A stretch of 64,000 bases of DNA from contig NC_045131.1 in assembly GCF_007655135.1 (NCBI RefSeq), positions 17,220,001-17,284,000 on the forward strand, read 5' to 3'. The notes under the pieces were generated by a model, which was given only the letters and a program-made list of their open reading frames with translations, was not told the DNA's origin and searched no databases. The stretch is from Punica granatum. Its lineage: Eukaryota; Streptophyta; Magnoliopsida; Myrtales; Lythraceae. Numbering within the stretch: position 1 is the first letter of the stretch; each line of letters starts with the position of its first letter. Positions 33,609 to 45,946 of this stretch are shown here, piece by piece. The position numbers and the translations under genes are program-made.

Positions 33609-36129
33609 AACTCCTTGTACTTTTTATATATAGTATAGAAGTATAAATAATAAGAAAAAAAAATTGACAAATCGCTTATGATCATATCAAATTTTATTCG
33701 CCTAAAAAATATGTCATAATCCTAAAACAACAAATTAACTCAATAAAAAAATAAATAGATATTAGAATATTTTAGGCTAAAAAAATTAGTTATGTACCAT
33801 ATATTAACAATGCCTAATTTATTAAGATTATTATTTGGAAATTCTTTAATTCTTCTAATTATAAGAAGTAAATTTATTTTTAAAAATTGGGAAAAGTAAT
33901 TATTAAAAATAAGTCTGTGCAACACATGGGTTTGAACGCTAGTTAACAAAGAAAAGGTTGCTTTTAAATAATAAAAAGCGGCTAAGCAAATTTGATATGG
34001 ACCAGGCTTGTGAGCAGAGGGCTGGGCTAAAGAGAAAAAGGCCTAATAGGCCGGCCCACAAAGGTAAAAAGCCCTAAATCTATCACCTGTAAATGTGGAA
34101 GTAGAACATATATTTGAACCATTTAACATGAATTTCCTAAAATCACTCGGCTGATTAACCCATTTGAAAACCGTTTTAATGTAGAAATATATCCCAGATA
34201 GAACGGGTGATATCGTGTTATGTGAACTGATTAGTAACCCATCAAAGACTGTCTTAACATGAATAAATTTTTAAACTTTTAATTAAATCCAACTGATTGA
34301 TTAACCTTGAACGGATTGATTTTTCTTAAACAAAACTGGTTTCATAAAATATATAACGTTGAAAAGGAATTAAATTAGGATTTCTTCCAAATCATTTAAC
34401 GTTATAAAGGATGGACTAAATTTCATTCCAAAAACCGTTTTAACGTGGAAATGAAGTCAATAGAATGTTTGTTTGCTTGGAATCATGAAAAATGAATTCG
34501 TAATAATAATTATGAAACAAACTCGTCAAATCAATAAAATGGACATAGACAAGAGTACCAAAAGAGTATCCGGGAAAAGCTATTCCTGATATAACAAAAT
34601 AGTAAAATCTGATTCTAAGTTCAAGACCGAGTCAATAAAATGTAGGTTTCCAATCGACCTTTGGTTTAGGCTCCAAACAATAGGCGGTGGTGATTCCCAA
34701 ATCCCTTAGGATATTTCGCATACCACACTTTTTCACGGTTGGCTCAGATCTGAAGGACTTCAATGAAGTTCGACGTCAAAGTTTGAAGACATCACAAGGA
34801 TCAATGTCTGGCTTTAGAGAAGATAACAAGGGGTTCAGATGATGATGTGTATTTTGTGGTCTGGTTGGTGCTCCGATTCAGTTGTATCTTGAATTTTAAG
34901 CTGAATTCAGTTCCCTTTTTCTATGGAGTTAAATCTTTCTTTTGGGTGGCCGATATCTCGAGAATATTGCATTTTAAGATATTATCAACAGAGAAAGAAG
35001 AGGAACTTTTATATTGAGACAAAATCGGTATTCTATATACATGTATTGAGAGCTTTCATGAAATGAGTGGGCAAGTATTTTCTGTGATTTTAAGAGATCC
35101 TTTCAGAGTTCGAGTTTGCTCTATTAGTTTACTCCTTCGTGCCATGAGATAATTCCCCCTTTTTTGTACTCTTCATCATTATTACCAAAAAAGAAGTCGC
35201 AGCCAACCTTCTTTTCCTCTGGATATTTTCCTTATAGTATGCTTGGAAAGAAGGACAATGGCGGGAAAGGGAGATACAAAGTTCCCTCCCCTCCCTTCCT
35301 TTACCTCAATTTCCCACCGTCCAAACGGAAAGTTAGGATTTTGTTATGTATATATATATATATATATTTATATATACGTACATACTTTATAAATTACATG
35401 CAAATTCTTCTCTCTTCGCGACACCTTGGTTGATCTCAATATGATAGATGAGAAAGATAGTGAAAATAACAAGTGAAAGTAAAGAATTAATTTTTTTATT
35501 TTTACGAAGAAGGTGTTCAAATTTTGTCCAATTAATCCCACTGTTCATATGAATACCCTTCAAGTCTACGAAATAGATCAATCTAGTCATAGACCGTGCA
35601 AGTGGCCCAATAAGATGAGTCAAATAAATTAGAACTTTAGAGGCCAAAAATATATATAAAAAAAAGTTGTCACTAATTACCTATACACAATATCGCACAG
35701 CCTTTAGGAGAAGAAAATTATAATACCTTCGTATGTAACACGTCATATTCATGGTAGGTTTGAAATTTACTTTTTATATGCCAAACGCAATATCCAGCAA
35801 AGATGCAGGCATCAAGCACTTCCGATGATGTTAACGTTTTGCTAGACGAGTCATATTTTTCTCTCTAAGTAAAAGTTATATTTGACTTATATGTTGACAA
35901 AAGGTAGTGTACCCGATGCAGTTATTCGTAATTTGCGGTAAATTAAGAAATTTCATATTGAATTTTCACCAATGTAAAATTTTTTATCATTTTATTTGTT
36001 ATTTTTCCTATTTCTTATTACCATCGTCAGCATTTTTTTGTAGTATAAAAAAAAGAGAGAGAAAAAGGAAAAGGGTTATTTCTAGTTTAGTCTTTGAGCA
36101 AACATAATAACTTCAGTGGGGTTAAAGCG
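33609..36129. other. Gene-free sequence with old repeat remnants
   Basis: 34140–34450 has degenerate ACCGTTTTAACGTGGAAAT-like words. 34670–34740 resembles the end of a decayed gypsy-type LTR. 35340–35375 is TA-rich. No coding signature. Confidence 0.4.
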
Positions 36130-36146
36130 AAAGGGTTAGTGCCCCA

Positions 36147-36346
36147 CCAACATGAGTAATTTAAGCGATTAGACACTTATTCTTCTTAAATAAAGTTTCG
36201 GATTCAAATTTTATTAATGAAAAAATTATGAGAGTTTTACTTTTTAGTGAGCTTATTCGACTCAATTAGATTAATCAGAACCTATTAGACTTTTGGATAA
36301 TAAAGTTAACACCGGAAAAGTGGAAAAAAAAAAAGATAAAAAAACA
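36147..36346 (+). mobile_element. SINE family A, full copy with 17-bp target-site duplication
   Basis: The 200-bp insert lies between perfect direct repeats AAAGGGTTAGTGCCCCA at 36130–36146 and 36347–36363. The head has box A-like TAATTTAAGCGATTAGACAC and box B-like CGGATTCAAATTTT; the body shares GAGAGTTTTACTTTTTAGTG-like words with the other copies. It ends in an A-rich tail (GGAAAAAAAAAAAGATAAAA). Orientation is opposite to the 8826–9011 copy. Confidence 0.8.
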
Positions 36347-36363
36347 AAAGGGTTAGTGCCCCA

Positions 36364-38179
36364 TTGCCATTTGCTTTGATAAGGCTTTTGTGCCCAAATT
36401 CTGAATTGATGCCTACCCAATTGGAACCAAAGATGTTGTCGGTCCCCTCCTCCCTTGCCCTACTTGTAAGGGAACTCAACTCAATTTGGTCTCCTTCGGG
36501 GCCCACCTAAATCTAAGTTTCTTCTCAAATTGGTCCCACACTATTCTGAGGCCCTTGTGAAGGCACAGCAAATTACCACCTTGATACGCAGAGAAATTGG
36601 AAATCGACGCAACTTGATTTGATTTTTCAATTAAGAAATTTTTGGTACAGCCTGTTTGCATGTTGACGCAGAATGGAGATAATGTCGTATGGAACCTTCT
36701 TTTTTTTTTTTCTTTTTCCTTTTGTTGGGGCGGGGGGTGGTTGAAGCTTGAAGCTTGAACCTAGACGTAGAGAACTTTTTTAGTTTCTTTTACCCCATTT
36801 TTCATCATTGAAGAATATGCAATTATAGTTTCTTTTGTTATGATATATTTAAATCGACCAATTAAATCTTGATTTTCTTTTGCTTTATTTTGTGTGTGCC
36901 TTAACTTTCTATTCACAGCGGTCCATTATGTCTATTATTATCTCCCTCGTATTTCTCGTTTTTATCAATCTGATTCCCTTGTTTTTAAAGAATAGTTAGC
37001 ATCAAACTAAATACAATGAAATACAGTATGTCCATTCAGCAAAAAAAAAAGAAAAAAGAAAAGTATACAGTATGTCCTTTACATTTGGCTTGATGTTCAA
37101 TTTCTTCCTTTTGCCTTTTCTTTGTAATTTCACTCTTATTTTTTCAGGTTATGATAAATGTTTTATTTGATCCTTTAATCAATATAGCAGTAGAATTTCT
37201 CTAGCGTGGCTGCTAACTTGATGCCAAATGTAAAACCCTTTGTATCTATAGCATATTTATTTCTTTATGTTTAATTTCCATAAAAACTTTCAAAATAATA
37301 ATAATAATAATAAAATGTCGATAAAGCCGCCAAGAGGGAGAGGGGCTGGCGGCGGGCAACCCCAAGCAATTGCCATCGTCCGAGGTTGCCGATGGCCTTT
37401 AAGGCCACTGGAAAAAAAGAGAGGATGAAATTGCATATCGAGGCAAATCTAAGGACCATATATTTATTCCTAAAATGTAATAAATATATATTACTTGTAT
37501 ATATATATATACGTATATATTTATTTAAGGGAGAGTTATATTTTATAACTGTTACTGATGAAAAAAAATTATGAAATTACTCAATTATCCACTTTAAAAA
37601 GTAATCACTTAATTAGAAAGAAATTCATTTTGAATATTTAATGTTATTGCACTAAATATTGTCTCTCATTTTCTTTTAGCAATTTTCTCCCACTTCCCAC
37701 AATTCTCTCATTCCGTCTCTTTCACATCTCCCTCGCATTAGATTTCACTTTCACGCTTCTCTCCCTCATAACTTTTTTTTCCGGTAAGGTCCTCTCCCCC
37801 TCATAACTTAAATATAATATAAAATAACTTTCCTTTATTTTACCGAAAAATCACTTTTCTTTATTTTTTCTTTTTTTGTATTATTTACAACAAAATTGGC
37901 ATATAAAAAATTCACATGTAGCTCATGTACAAATTAGTAAGTCATGAAATAAAAAATAATTTATGCAATATTTCATATAAGTGGCTATGATTTTCAATTT
38001 AGAATTATATTTTATTCACGCATAGTGCGGATTATGCTCAAGTATCTAGTAAAGGAGTCTAAAGGAAAAAAATCGTAAGTATTTAATAGGATCAACACTA
38101 TAAACAAGTAATTAAAAGGAATATATTTGAGTCTTTCAACTAAAAATATAAAAAAGAAGATGAAATAAGAAGTAAAATC
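36364..38179. other. AT-rich intergenic sequence
   Basis: No gene. A GC-rich island at about 37318–37405 resembles the filler of the long-inverted-repeat elements but lacks the arms. Confidence 0.45.
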
Positions 38180-38566
38180 TAGGAATGACAATGGCCTGGG
38201 TGGGAATCTAATGCCCTGCACCTGTAGCCTCATCCTCGCCTGTGGCCTGCCTCGTGACCCGCCCGCCCCGGTTTGGAGAGCAAAATAATTTTTTTAAATA
38301 TATATATATATATATTCTTACTCATATAGCAAGATCTAGGTGAAAATAACAGCTATATGTTTATGTTATATTATAAATATATATTAGATAGATAATTTAA
38401 GAATTAAGAATAATACTAAAGTAATTAATAAATACCAATTATTATTTAAAGATAATACCCAGGCCCGCCATGATCCTAGCACAGGTCGGGTTCAACCTGC
38501 CCCAAACGGGTCAGACCGGGGCGGGGGGAGGGATATTTGCAGGTCGGTTGGAAATTGCCATTTATT
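38180..38566. mobile_element. MITE candidate with GC-rich subterminal regions
   Basis: The left end TAGGAATGACAATGGCC and the right end (inverted) AAATGGCAATTTCC are imperfect inverted repeats. Next to each lies a GC-rich stretch (CCCGCCCGCCCCGG and CCGGGGCGGGG) around an AT-rich middle. Ends of this kind are common in plant hAT-derived MITEs. No target duplication defined. Confidence 0.45.
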
Positions 38567-39675
38567 TCTCAGCTAAAAAGAAAATAAAGGCTAGTTCTAC
38601 GTATAGCTATTCTAATTTTCTAAAGCTCTCCCACATCTAATATATAAAAAGTATATAACTTATCAAAAAAAAAACCTATCAAAAATATATCAAAAGTATA
38701 TTACACTTCCCCATTTAATGGATTTTGTGCATGCATAGACATTCTATTTTATTTTGAATGTACGTCAATAGTATCATGATTATTTGGATGGAAGGATTCA
38801 GAGGGAGGAAGACTGAGATTACTTTTTTTTTTAACCTCTCAGTTTAAATTATGAAGTTCCTTTTTTCGGTGTATATGCTCTCGTATCCTATTCTACTTAA
38901 ATAGATTTTTTAGTTAAATTATGAAGTTTTTTCCCCCCTTAACCTCCCCCACATCCTTTTTTCAAACCTCTTAGTATAATCCAATCCACGTTGGTACTAT
39001 TAGGTCTCTCCCTTTTTTGCCCCCCTTTGCTGGAAATACTATCAGGTCAAACTAAATGTATAGGAAGACTTCTTTGGATACATAAATTAAGATAAATTCT
39101 AATATACATTAAAATAGAAAGACTTTACCAAAAAGGGACTTTGTGATGCAACTTTTAGACTTTAATGTTCTCATTAAAAAGAATCTTTTGTTTTTTTTTT
39201 TGGGTCAATATCTTCAAGGGAACACTGATACCTTGAACATTGCATTGCATGTTTCTTCTTCATGAAGTAAATATTAGACTATATAATCACAATAGCCTTT
39301 TTTTCTTTTTTAACCTCAAATATAGAGGTTATGATGATAACAATATTTTAGTTTGACTTGATTATGATTGCCACGAGTTGTTCGAGTAGATCAAATTAAA
39401 ATTATGATCGTTCATCATCGATCCTACTAAAAAGGAAAAGATATTGAAGTTATGATTGCTCATCATAAATGACCAACACAAATTTAAACAAAGAATGAAC
39501 GAAAAAAATAATAAACCGATCTGTCATGGAAATCATCGGGGAATCAAGGAGAAACTTTATGTATGTAGAGCCTCTTGAGTGAAGATTATGGATTATTCAA
39601 AATTTCGAAGATTAAGAATTTATATTTTTTTGGGAGTATATACAATGATTAATTGATGTATTTGGCAGCAGGTTA
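38567..39675. other. AT-rich intergenic sequence
   Basis: Nothing recognisable. Confidence 0.45.
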
Positions 39676-39680
39676 AGGTG

Positions 39681-40228
39681 TGATAAGCTCACGAACCAGA
39701 ACTTGATAAGAAAGAAGAGTGGAGGGTAGAACCAACAAAACTCACTAAATAAGATGACTCGCCACGAGTAAGAAAAGTCGGGTTGATTCGCCACGCTCAA
39801 GGATGAACGATAAGAATCGGGGTTTTCGCCACTAAACAAGGGACTTGTTTAGATAAGAAAATAAAGGGAACGCTCTAGGCAATTTCATTCAAATATTCAT
39901 CAAATTCGTCTGTCTTCCTCTCTTACAATAAGGTGCCTATTTATATAGAGGGAAGACACCCCTCTTGACTCTAGAATAGGAAACTGACATCTAATATTCT
40001 CTAGATTACTTTCCTAAAATATAATAAGGAAACAATTTAAAATAGGAAACTTAAGATTACTGACTCAAGCTAATATAGGAAATAATATCTAATTAAGGGA
40101 AACTATATCATAGCAATATAAGAAACTCAATATCTAATTAAGCTAAATTCTTGTTATGGAGTCTTCTAGAATGAGTGTCTGGTCCCGAAAATTCGAATAC
40201 ATGTTGAGCTGTAATCTGAAGCACATCA
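39681..40228 (-). mobile_element. Solo LTR (gypsy-type), 5-bp target duplication
   Basis: 548 bp bounded by TGATAAGCTC and CACATCA, flanked on both sides by AGGTG (39676–39680 and 40229–40233). It matches the two LTRs of the minus-strand element at 42893–45104, from which its orientation is taken. A single LTR with intact duplication and no interior is the product of LTR–LTR recombination. Confidence 0.85.
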
Positions 40229-40233
40229 AGGTG

Positions 40234-40485
40234 CGAGTAGGTGTTAACTCTAATACGTTTTCGTTATTATTATCCTATATTTCTTTAAAATATTTTGGTT
40301 TAATAATATCATCAAAAAATTAATAAGATGTTTTCATCATATAAATCTTTAATCCGCTAATTGCATCCTAATTGTAAGTCCATTAATTTTTATTTGAAAA
40401 AGTTTTCATCTTATATGATGAAAAATCAATAAAAAAAATCTCATCATATAAATCTGTAATCCACTAACCGCATCCTTTTTCTTTT
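40234..40485. repeat. Short duplicated AT-rich words
   Basis: CATCATATAAATCTnTAATCC occurs at about 40335 and 40442. No gene. Confidence 0.5.
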
Positions 40486-41417
40486 CCCTCCCTAATGGGG
40501 AAATTGCAAATAAGGATTAAGATAGAAAAGAAATTTTAAAAAGGCGGTTAACTTAAAAGAGAAAAAATAACTATTTCACTTCTTTTATTTTGGTAAATTA
40601 TTTCACTCTCTTTTACTAAATATAGCAAAATCCGAAACAGCTAGGAATTTAATCATATGCTTTCAAAATTGTTTTGTTTATGATCAATTTTGTGTTTTTG
40701 TCAATTTTTTCATTTTTCCATTAAATTTTGATTTTTCCATCTACTTTTCATTAGCCTTTCTTTGTTTTTTTTTTAACGATAGTGTAAGAAAAATAACAGT
40801 CAGAAAATAATAAATGGAAGACACAAAGGAACAGTAGGGCACAATAGTTATTGGGTCCAACAGCTGAATATTCAGTCACTACATCCCGAACTAAATGTTT
40901 TTTATACTTGGAGAATATCGTTTCATACAAAGGCTTCGACTATAAATTATTTTTCCTCCCTTATGAGGAAATGCAAAAAAGGAATGAGATAGAAAAGAAA
41001 TTTTTAAAAAAGGCGGTTAATTTAAAAGAGAAAAAGAATAACTATTTCACTTTCTTTTATTTTGATAAATTATTTCATTCTGTTTTGCTAAATATAGCAA
41101 AATCCGAAAACAGCTAGGAATTTAATCGTATCCTTTCAAAATTGTTTTGTTTAGGATCAATTTTTTGTTTTTGTTAAATTTTTCATTTTTCCAAAAAAAA
41201 ATCTTTTTTCCATCTACTTTTCATTAGCCTTTCTTTGTTTTCTTTAAACGATAGTATAAGAAAAATAAGAGTAAAAAAATAATAAATGGAAGACACAAAG
41301 GAACAATAGACACAATATTTATTCAGTCAAGCGTCTGAATATTCAGTCGCTGCACCTTGTACAAAATATTTTCGTACTTAAAAAATAACGTTTCATACAA
41401 AATAATATGTCGACTGA
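40486..41417. repeat. Two tandem copies of a ~470-bp unit
   Basis: Copy 1 is at about 40486–40946 and copy 2 at about 40955–41417. Shared blocks in order: GATAGAAAAGAAATTTT, AAAAGGCGGTTAA, TAGCAAAATCCGAAA, GGAAGACACAAAGGAACA and TTTCATACAAA. The frame at 40851–41117 crosses the junction and is not a gene. Confidence 0.8.
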
Positions 41418-41934
41418 ATGTACAAATTAGTTAACTAATGTTTTGTACGAAATGTTTTCATACTGAAATAATAATATTTCGTATGAGGTTCCCGACTGAA
41501 TAATCAACCGTTGAATCCAAGAATTGCCCGTAAAATGACTTCTTCTGATTGTCCGGTCAGCCCAATTCCACATGCCATGATTTTGTTCTCCCTCTCTCCA
41601 TCAGGAGAAATAGACAAACCCAGATGGTGGTGATGGTTGTCGAGCCCCCACTGTGGCCCCTCACTCTCCCTTTGATCATCTTTTCTTTTCATTTTATTTT
41701 TCTTTTTAATTTTTCAGTTTACTATTTTCTAAAATTATTTTCTGCATTTTTAAAATAATGAAAAAGTTAATGAAAGTTAAAAAAGTGACTGTAAACATCA
41801 CGATTTTGAAAGTTATATATCTTAATTTCCGACAAGTTTCTTTTTTATGTTATATCAAGGAAAGATACTAAAGCATTTTTTGCTTGAAATTTGCAAAAAG
41901 AAAAGGAACATCAATCTGGATTGGTTCATGTTAT

Positions 41935-42090
41935 TTGATACGTCTTCCCTCTAAAGAATGTTACAAGTTTGAGTTTCGCTTATGGATAAAATCTATATTA
42001 TGAGAGTTTTACCTCTAACTGATTGACTCAACTCACATTGAATTAACCGGGTTCTATTGGACTTGGATAATGGTGCAAAGCGTAGGGACA
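41935..42090 (+). mobile_element. SINE family A, decayed copy
   Basis: Shares AAGTTTGAGTTTCG, ATTATGAGAGTTTTAC and CTATTGGACTTGGATAAT with the copy at 36147–36346, in the same order. No clear target duplication. Confidence 0.45.
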
Positions 42091-42106
42091 AGGAGGAAAA
42101 ATGGTA

Positions 42107-42880
42107 AATTTAACCCACACTCCTATACTTTCTTTAAAAGAAAAGAATACGCCTCCTTTTAAATAGGAAACATATCACACCTATTTTTGCTGACGTGGCA
42201 GATATTTGGCGCCACATGTGTCCATTTGCTGATATGAAATTATTTTTTTAGTAAGGATATGTCATTATCTTTTATTTTCCAAAAAAAATTATCTTGAAAA
42301 TATAAGAAAAAGTGTTGGGAAGTCAGCAGCTCCCTTCCAATGTGGGGGGAAAGGGGTAGTCCTCGCCAGCCACCAACCCCACCCGTGAGGGTGCAGGCTA
42401 GCGAGTAAGCCCTAAACCCCAGGAACGAGAGGGACTTTGGATTGAGATCTTCTTAATCCTGGAATGCGAGGACCTACCCATCAAAGGCCACCATCGACCT
42501 CATCAATTTGGAGTGGTGGCCATGGGGAGTGTCCTCGACCCTGGATTGAGAGAGACCCGATGTCGCTCAAGATCTCAGTTCTCTCAATATTTGGGTGTTA
42601 GGGACTTGCCTGCCAGCCACCTCACCCGCGAAGCTAGTACCGACAAGTAGGGTTCCCGCCCTCTCATCGGGAAGGAACTTGTCGACTTCCCATTTATTCA
42701 AAAATTTTCAAATAGTTTTAAATTTTAGGAAAATAAATAAAGATAAAAATAACGACATGTTAACAAATGAACATACGAGGCACCAAGTAACTTGTTGCAT
42801 CAGCAAAAAGAAGAGTGATATGTCTTATTTAAAAGGATGGAGTGTCATTATATTTTAACTAAAATATAATGCATTTGTAA
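42107..42880. mobile_element. Long-inverted-repeat, GC-cored element (MULE-like), copy 3
   Basis: The left arm (about 42107–42260) and the right arm (about 42730–42880) are inverted relatives: CTCCTTTTAAATAGGAAACATATCA against CTCCATCC TTTTAAATAAGACATATCA when reversed. A GC-rich core (42310–42690) lies between. The design is the same as at 283–1025 and 1229–1968. A fragment of a related end lies at about 45846–45905. Confidence 0.6.
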
Positions 42881-42892
42881 TATGTCTTATTA

Positions 42893-43424
42893 TGAACTAG
42901 AACTGGATGAGAAATAAGGGTGGATGGTAGAACCAACTAAACTCACTCGATAAGATAACTCGCTACGAGAAAGAAAAGTCGTTTTGATTCGTCACGCTCA
43001 AGGATGAACGATAAGAATCGGGGTTTTCGCCACTAAATAAGGGACTTGTTCATATAAGAAAATGGGAAAGGCTCGAGGCAATTTCATTCGAAATATTCAT
43101 CAATTGGTATTTCTAAGATCTTATCCTAACATATATATATATCGAGGGAAGGCACATCCCTTAACTCTAGAATAGGAAACTGACATCTAATCTTCTCTAG
43201 ATTACTTTCCTAAAATAGAATAAGGAAACAATCTGAAATAGGAAACTTAAAACCACTTACTCAAGCTAATAAAGAAAATAATATCTAATTAAAATAAATT
43301 ATATTATAGTAATATAGGAAACTTAATATCTAATTAAGCTAAGTTCCTGTTCCGGAGTATTCTAAAATGAGCATTTGGACCCGAAAATTCGAATACGTGT
43401 TGGACTACAATCTGAATCACATCA
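42893..43424 (-). repeat. 3' LTR of the gypsy-type element (outer end eroded)
   Basis: Aligns with 44543–45104. The outer end (low coordinates) has lost or mutated the TGATAGGCTCAC segment. The inner end CACATCA is intact. Confidence 0.75.
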
Positions 43425-43433
43425 TCCCTTCTC
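43425..43433 (-). promoter_or_regulatory. Polypurine tract
   Basis: GAGAAGGGA on the minus strand, directly next to the 3' LTR. It fixes the orientation of the element. Confidence 0.65.
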
Positions 43434-43689
43434 GGTTGGAAAAAGACGTGTCCTCGAGTCTTTGTCGATCTTCTCCTGGTCATGTGTGCGTTTCGATACT
43501 TTTTAGCTTGCCACTTAATGACCAACTTCTCTATCATAGATCAACTTATTTTTGCTTCCTCGCCAACCATATCTTTGGTTGAATTGCTGCTACTTTCCCG
43601 ATTGAGTCATATATACTTCGGCTAACTTTGGCTCGATTAGACTTAAGACCCCTAGTAAATCTTCCATGGCAATTTCTCTTTGAACCTCC

Positions 43690-44442
43690 ATCTAGCATTG
43701 GTTTAAAATCAGTTCAGCTTGGACTTTCTCTGTAGAGTTTGAAATTAGTTCCTCTTGAAGAATCTTGCCAATCGCTAAATCATTCTCGGCCAGAACATTA
43801 TTATCTTGTGACGCTTGAGCTGCTTCATTCGTGGACTCCATTTCTTCTTCTTTTAATTTGTCACCCATCATAGAAGCTTCTTCAAGCTGTACTTTTTTTC
43901 TCAACATCAACAATCGTCATAGGAAAAGCATTAGTTTTTTCCATTCTTAAGAGGATAGGTAGACTTCATGAAACCATCTTCAGATTCATAGAGGCGTTCT
44001 TCATATCCCAAAAGAAAGAATTTGACCTTTAAAAGTTGTTTCATACGCCTCCACGTAAATACCAAATTCCTTCAATATCGAAGATGATTATTTTCCAATT
44101 TCTCCTACCAAGTAGAAGCTTTACCCCTTAACCGATAAACAACTCTATGAACTCGGCTTCCATCATCGGGGATGTCGTAGTAGTCGAAGAATCGGTCCAC
44201 ATCCGAAATCCACGCCAGGAATTCCTCAGCACTCATGATTCCATTGAAAGTCAGGATTCTCTTTGGGCGATAATCCTCATTCACCTATAGGTGTCTTCTT
44301 ATTCCACCGCAAGTCTCGAGGGCCTGGGTCACTCACTCGAGCCATGCAAAAATCTCATCTTCTCTTCGTTGGAATGTGAGGAGCAGGTCTTGCTCGAAAG
44401 TAAGCCCTCTTAGAACTCTTTCGGGGTTGCCTTTAGCCATTA
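43690..44442 (-). pseudogene. Gypsy gag polyprotein remnant
   Basis: From the minus-strand ATG at about 44442, a short open piece (MAKGNPERVLRGLTFEQDLL) ends in a TGA. Downstream codons in changing frames read FNGIMSAEEFLAWISDVDRF, then VVYRLRGKASTW followed by a stop where WW is usual, then MKQLLKVKFFLLGYEERLY. That is the order of the retrotransposon gag domain. A Glu-rich piece follows at 43692–43913. Several stops and frameshifts; no zinc knuckle or pol seen. A structural capsid protein in intact relatives. Confidence 0.7.
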
Positions 44443-44530
44443 TTTTCGCATATTTAGCAAAATCCATTCAATCACATGTGTGTTCACTCCTTCATGTGTT
44501 TCACTCGGCCAACAAGAATAGAACATTCGT

Positions 44531-44540
44531 TCTGATACCA
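44531..44540 (-). promoter_or_regulatory. Primer-binding site (initiator tRNA-Met)
   Basis: TGGTATCAGA on the minus strand, two bases inside the 5' LTR. It is the standard plant initiator-Met primer site. Confidence 0.8.
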
Positions 44541-44542
44541 AA

Positions 44543-44790
44543 TGATAGGCTCACGAACCATAACTGAATAAGAAAGAAGGGTGGAGGGTAGAACCAACTA
44601 AACTCACTCGATAAGATAACTAACCACAAGTAAGAAAAGTTATTTTGATTCGCCACGCTCAAGGATGAACGATAAGAATCGAGTTTTCGCCACTAAACAA
44701 GAGATTTGTTTAGATAAGAAAATAGAGGAAACGCTCTAGGCAATTTCATTCGAAATATTCATCAATTGGTATTTCTGAGATCTTCCCCTA

Positions 44791-44825
<35 letters not shown>

Positions 44826-45104
44826 GGGAAAGCATCTCCCTTAACTCTAGAATAGGAAACTAACATCTAATCTTCTCAAGATTACTTTCTTAAAATAGAA
44901 TAAGGAAACAATCTGAAATATGTAACTTAAGACTACTGACTCAAGCTAATAAAGAAAATAATATCTAATTAAGAGAAACTATATTATAGCAATATATAAA
45001 ACTTAATATCTAATTAAGCTAAATTCTTGTTCCGGAGTCTTCTAGGATGCGCGTTTGGACCCGAAAATTTGAATACGTGTTGGGCTGCAATCTGAAGCAC
45101 ATAA
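44543..45104 (-). repeat. 5' LTR of the gypsy-type element
   Basis: In element orientation it ends GAGCCTATCA before the primer site. The outer end near 45104 reads GCACATAA where the intact family end is GCACATCA, one substitution. It includes an expanded (TA)n at 44794–44822 absent from the solo copy. Confidence 0.75.
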
Positions 45105-45600
45105 TGTTTTCTCCATATTTTTCACTTTCGTTTGATTATAAACTGTAGTCTGTTGTTTGAGGTTTCCACAGACACCTAGAATACAGAAATCCGAGTCCTG
45201 TGGAGATAGAAACACTCTCTCGAAGTTGACCTGATAGGTTGTCCAGTGTTGTTCGTGCTTGTGACACCCAACAACTTCGGGAGACTCGCGTGACACGCTC
45301 CGATCTCCGTTTTTACTGATTTTTGTGCCTAATAACTCGTATTTCAATTTTCTTTTTCAGTAATTTTCTAGGATTGTTTTGGAAATATAAGCATTTAACG
45401 TATCTTTGGAAATAAATGAAAGTTGTCGGGTTTTTGGGTCGCGGGAGAGCTAAAACATACCCTCAGATTTTTAGGTTGTAACTGATGTAACGAACATCAT
45501 TTAATTTAGGAGTTACATTAATTCAGTCCATGAACTAATTAACGGAACAATAACATCATCTGCCCCTTAGCCACTCGGACTAGATTGATGTAATCGAGGA
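45105..45600. other. Intergenic sequence
   Basis: No gene or element recognised. Confidence 0.4.
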
Positions 45601-45604
45601 TCGA

Positions 45605-45846
45605 TTTGATATTACGTCAAAACTTAGGGACTTGTGTTGCGAAAATTCGGGACAAATTGATGTAACCGTGCAAAGTCGATGACTAAATTGATATAATCGT
45701 GCAAAGTCAGGAACCAATTTGATGTAACTGAAAATTCATTGACGAAATTGATGCAAAAGTACAAAATCGAGGATGAAATTGATGCAAAAAATAAGTTAGG
45801 GACGAAATTGATGTAACTTGCGAAAGTCATAGATGAAATTGCCCAT
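45605..45846. repeat. ~31-bp degenerate tandem repeat
   Basis: Six to seven units around GGGACAAATTGATGTAAC followed by CGTGCAAAGTC, with drift along the array. Confidence 0.7.
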
Positions 45847-45923
45847 TTATTCTATTTAAAAGGAGGAAGTCCCATTATGTTTTAACGAAAGTATAATGGA
45901 TGCAGTTAGGACTAAATATTTAA

Positions 45924-45946
45924 AAGAGAGAGAGAGAGAGAGAGAG
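45924..45946. repeat. (GA)n microsatellite
   Basis: Uninterrupted GA run. Confidence 0.9.

Larger units (their letters stand above)
42893..45104 (-). mobile_element. Short non-autonomous gypsy-type LTR element
   Basis: On the minus strand: 5' LTR 44543–45104, primer site 44531–44540, broken gag, polypurine tract 43425–43433, 3' LTR 42893–43424. At ~2.2 kb it lacks pol entirely. The LTRs belong to the same family as the solo LTR at 39681–40228. Confidence 0.8.

Noticed and set aside
33910..33945. Helitron-like 3' end (TGTGCAACACA then CGCTAGT)
   Set aside because: The stem is only four pairs and no matching TC start was found upstream.
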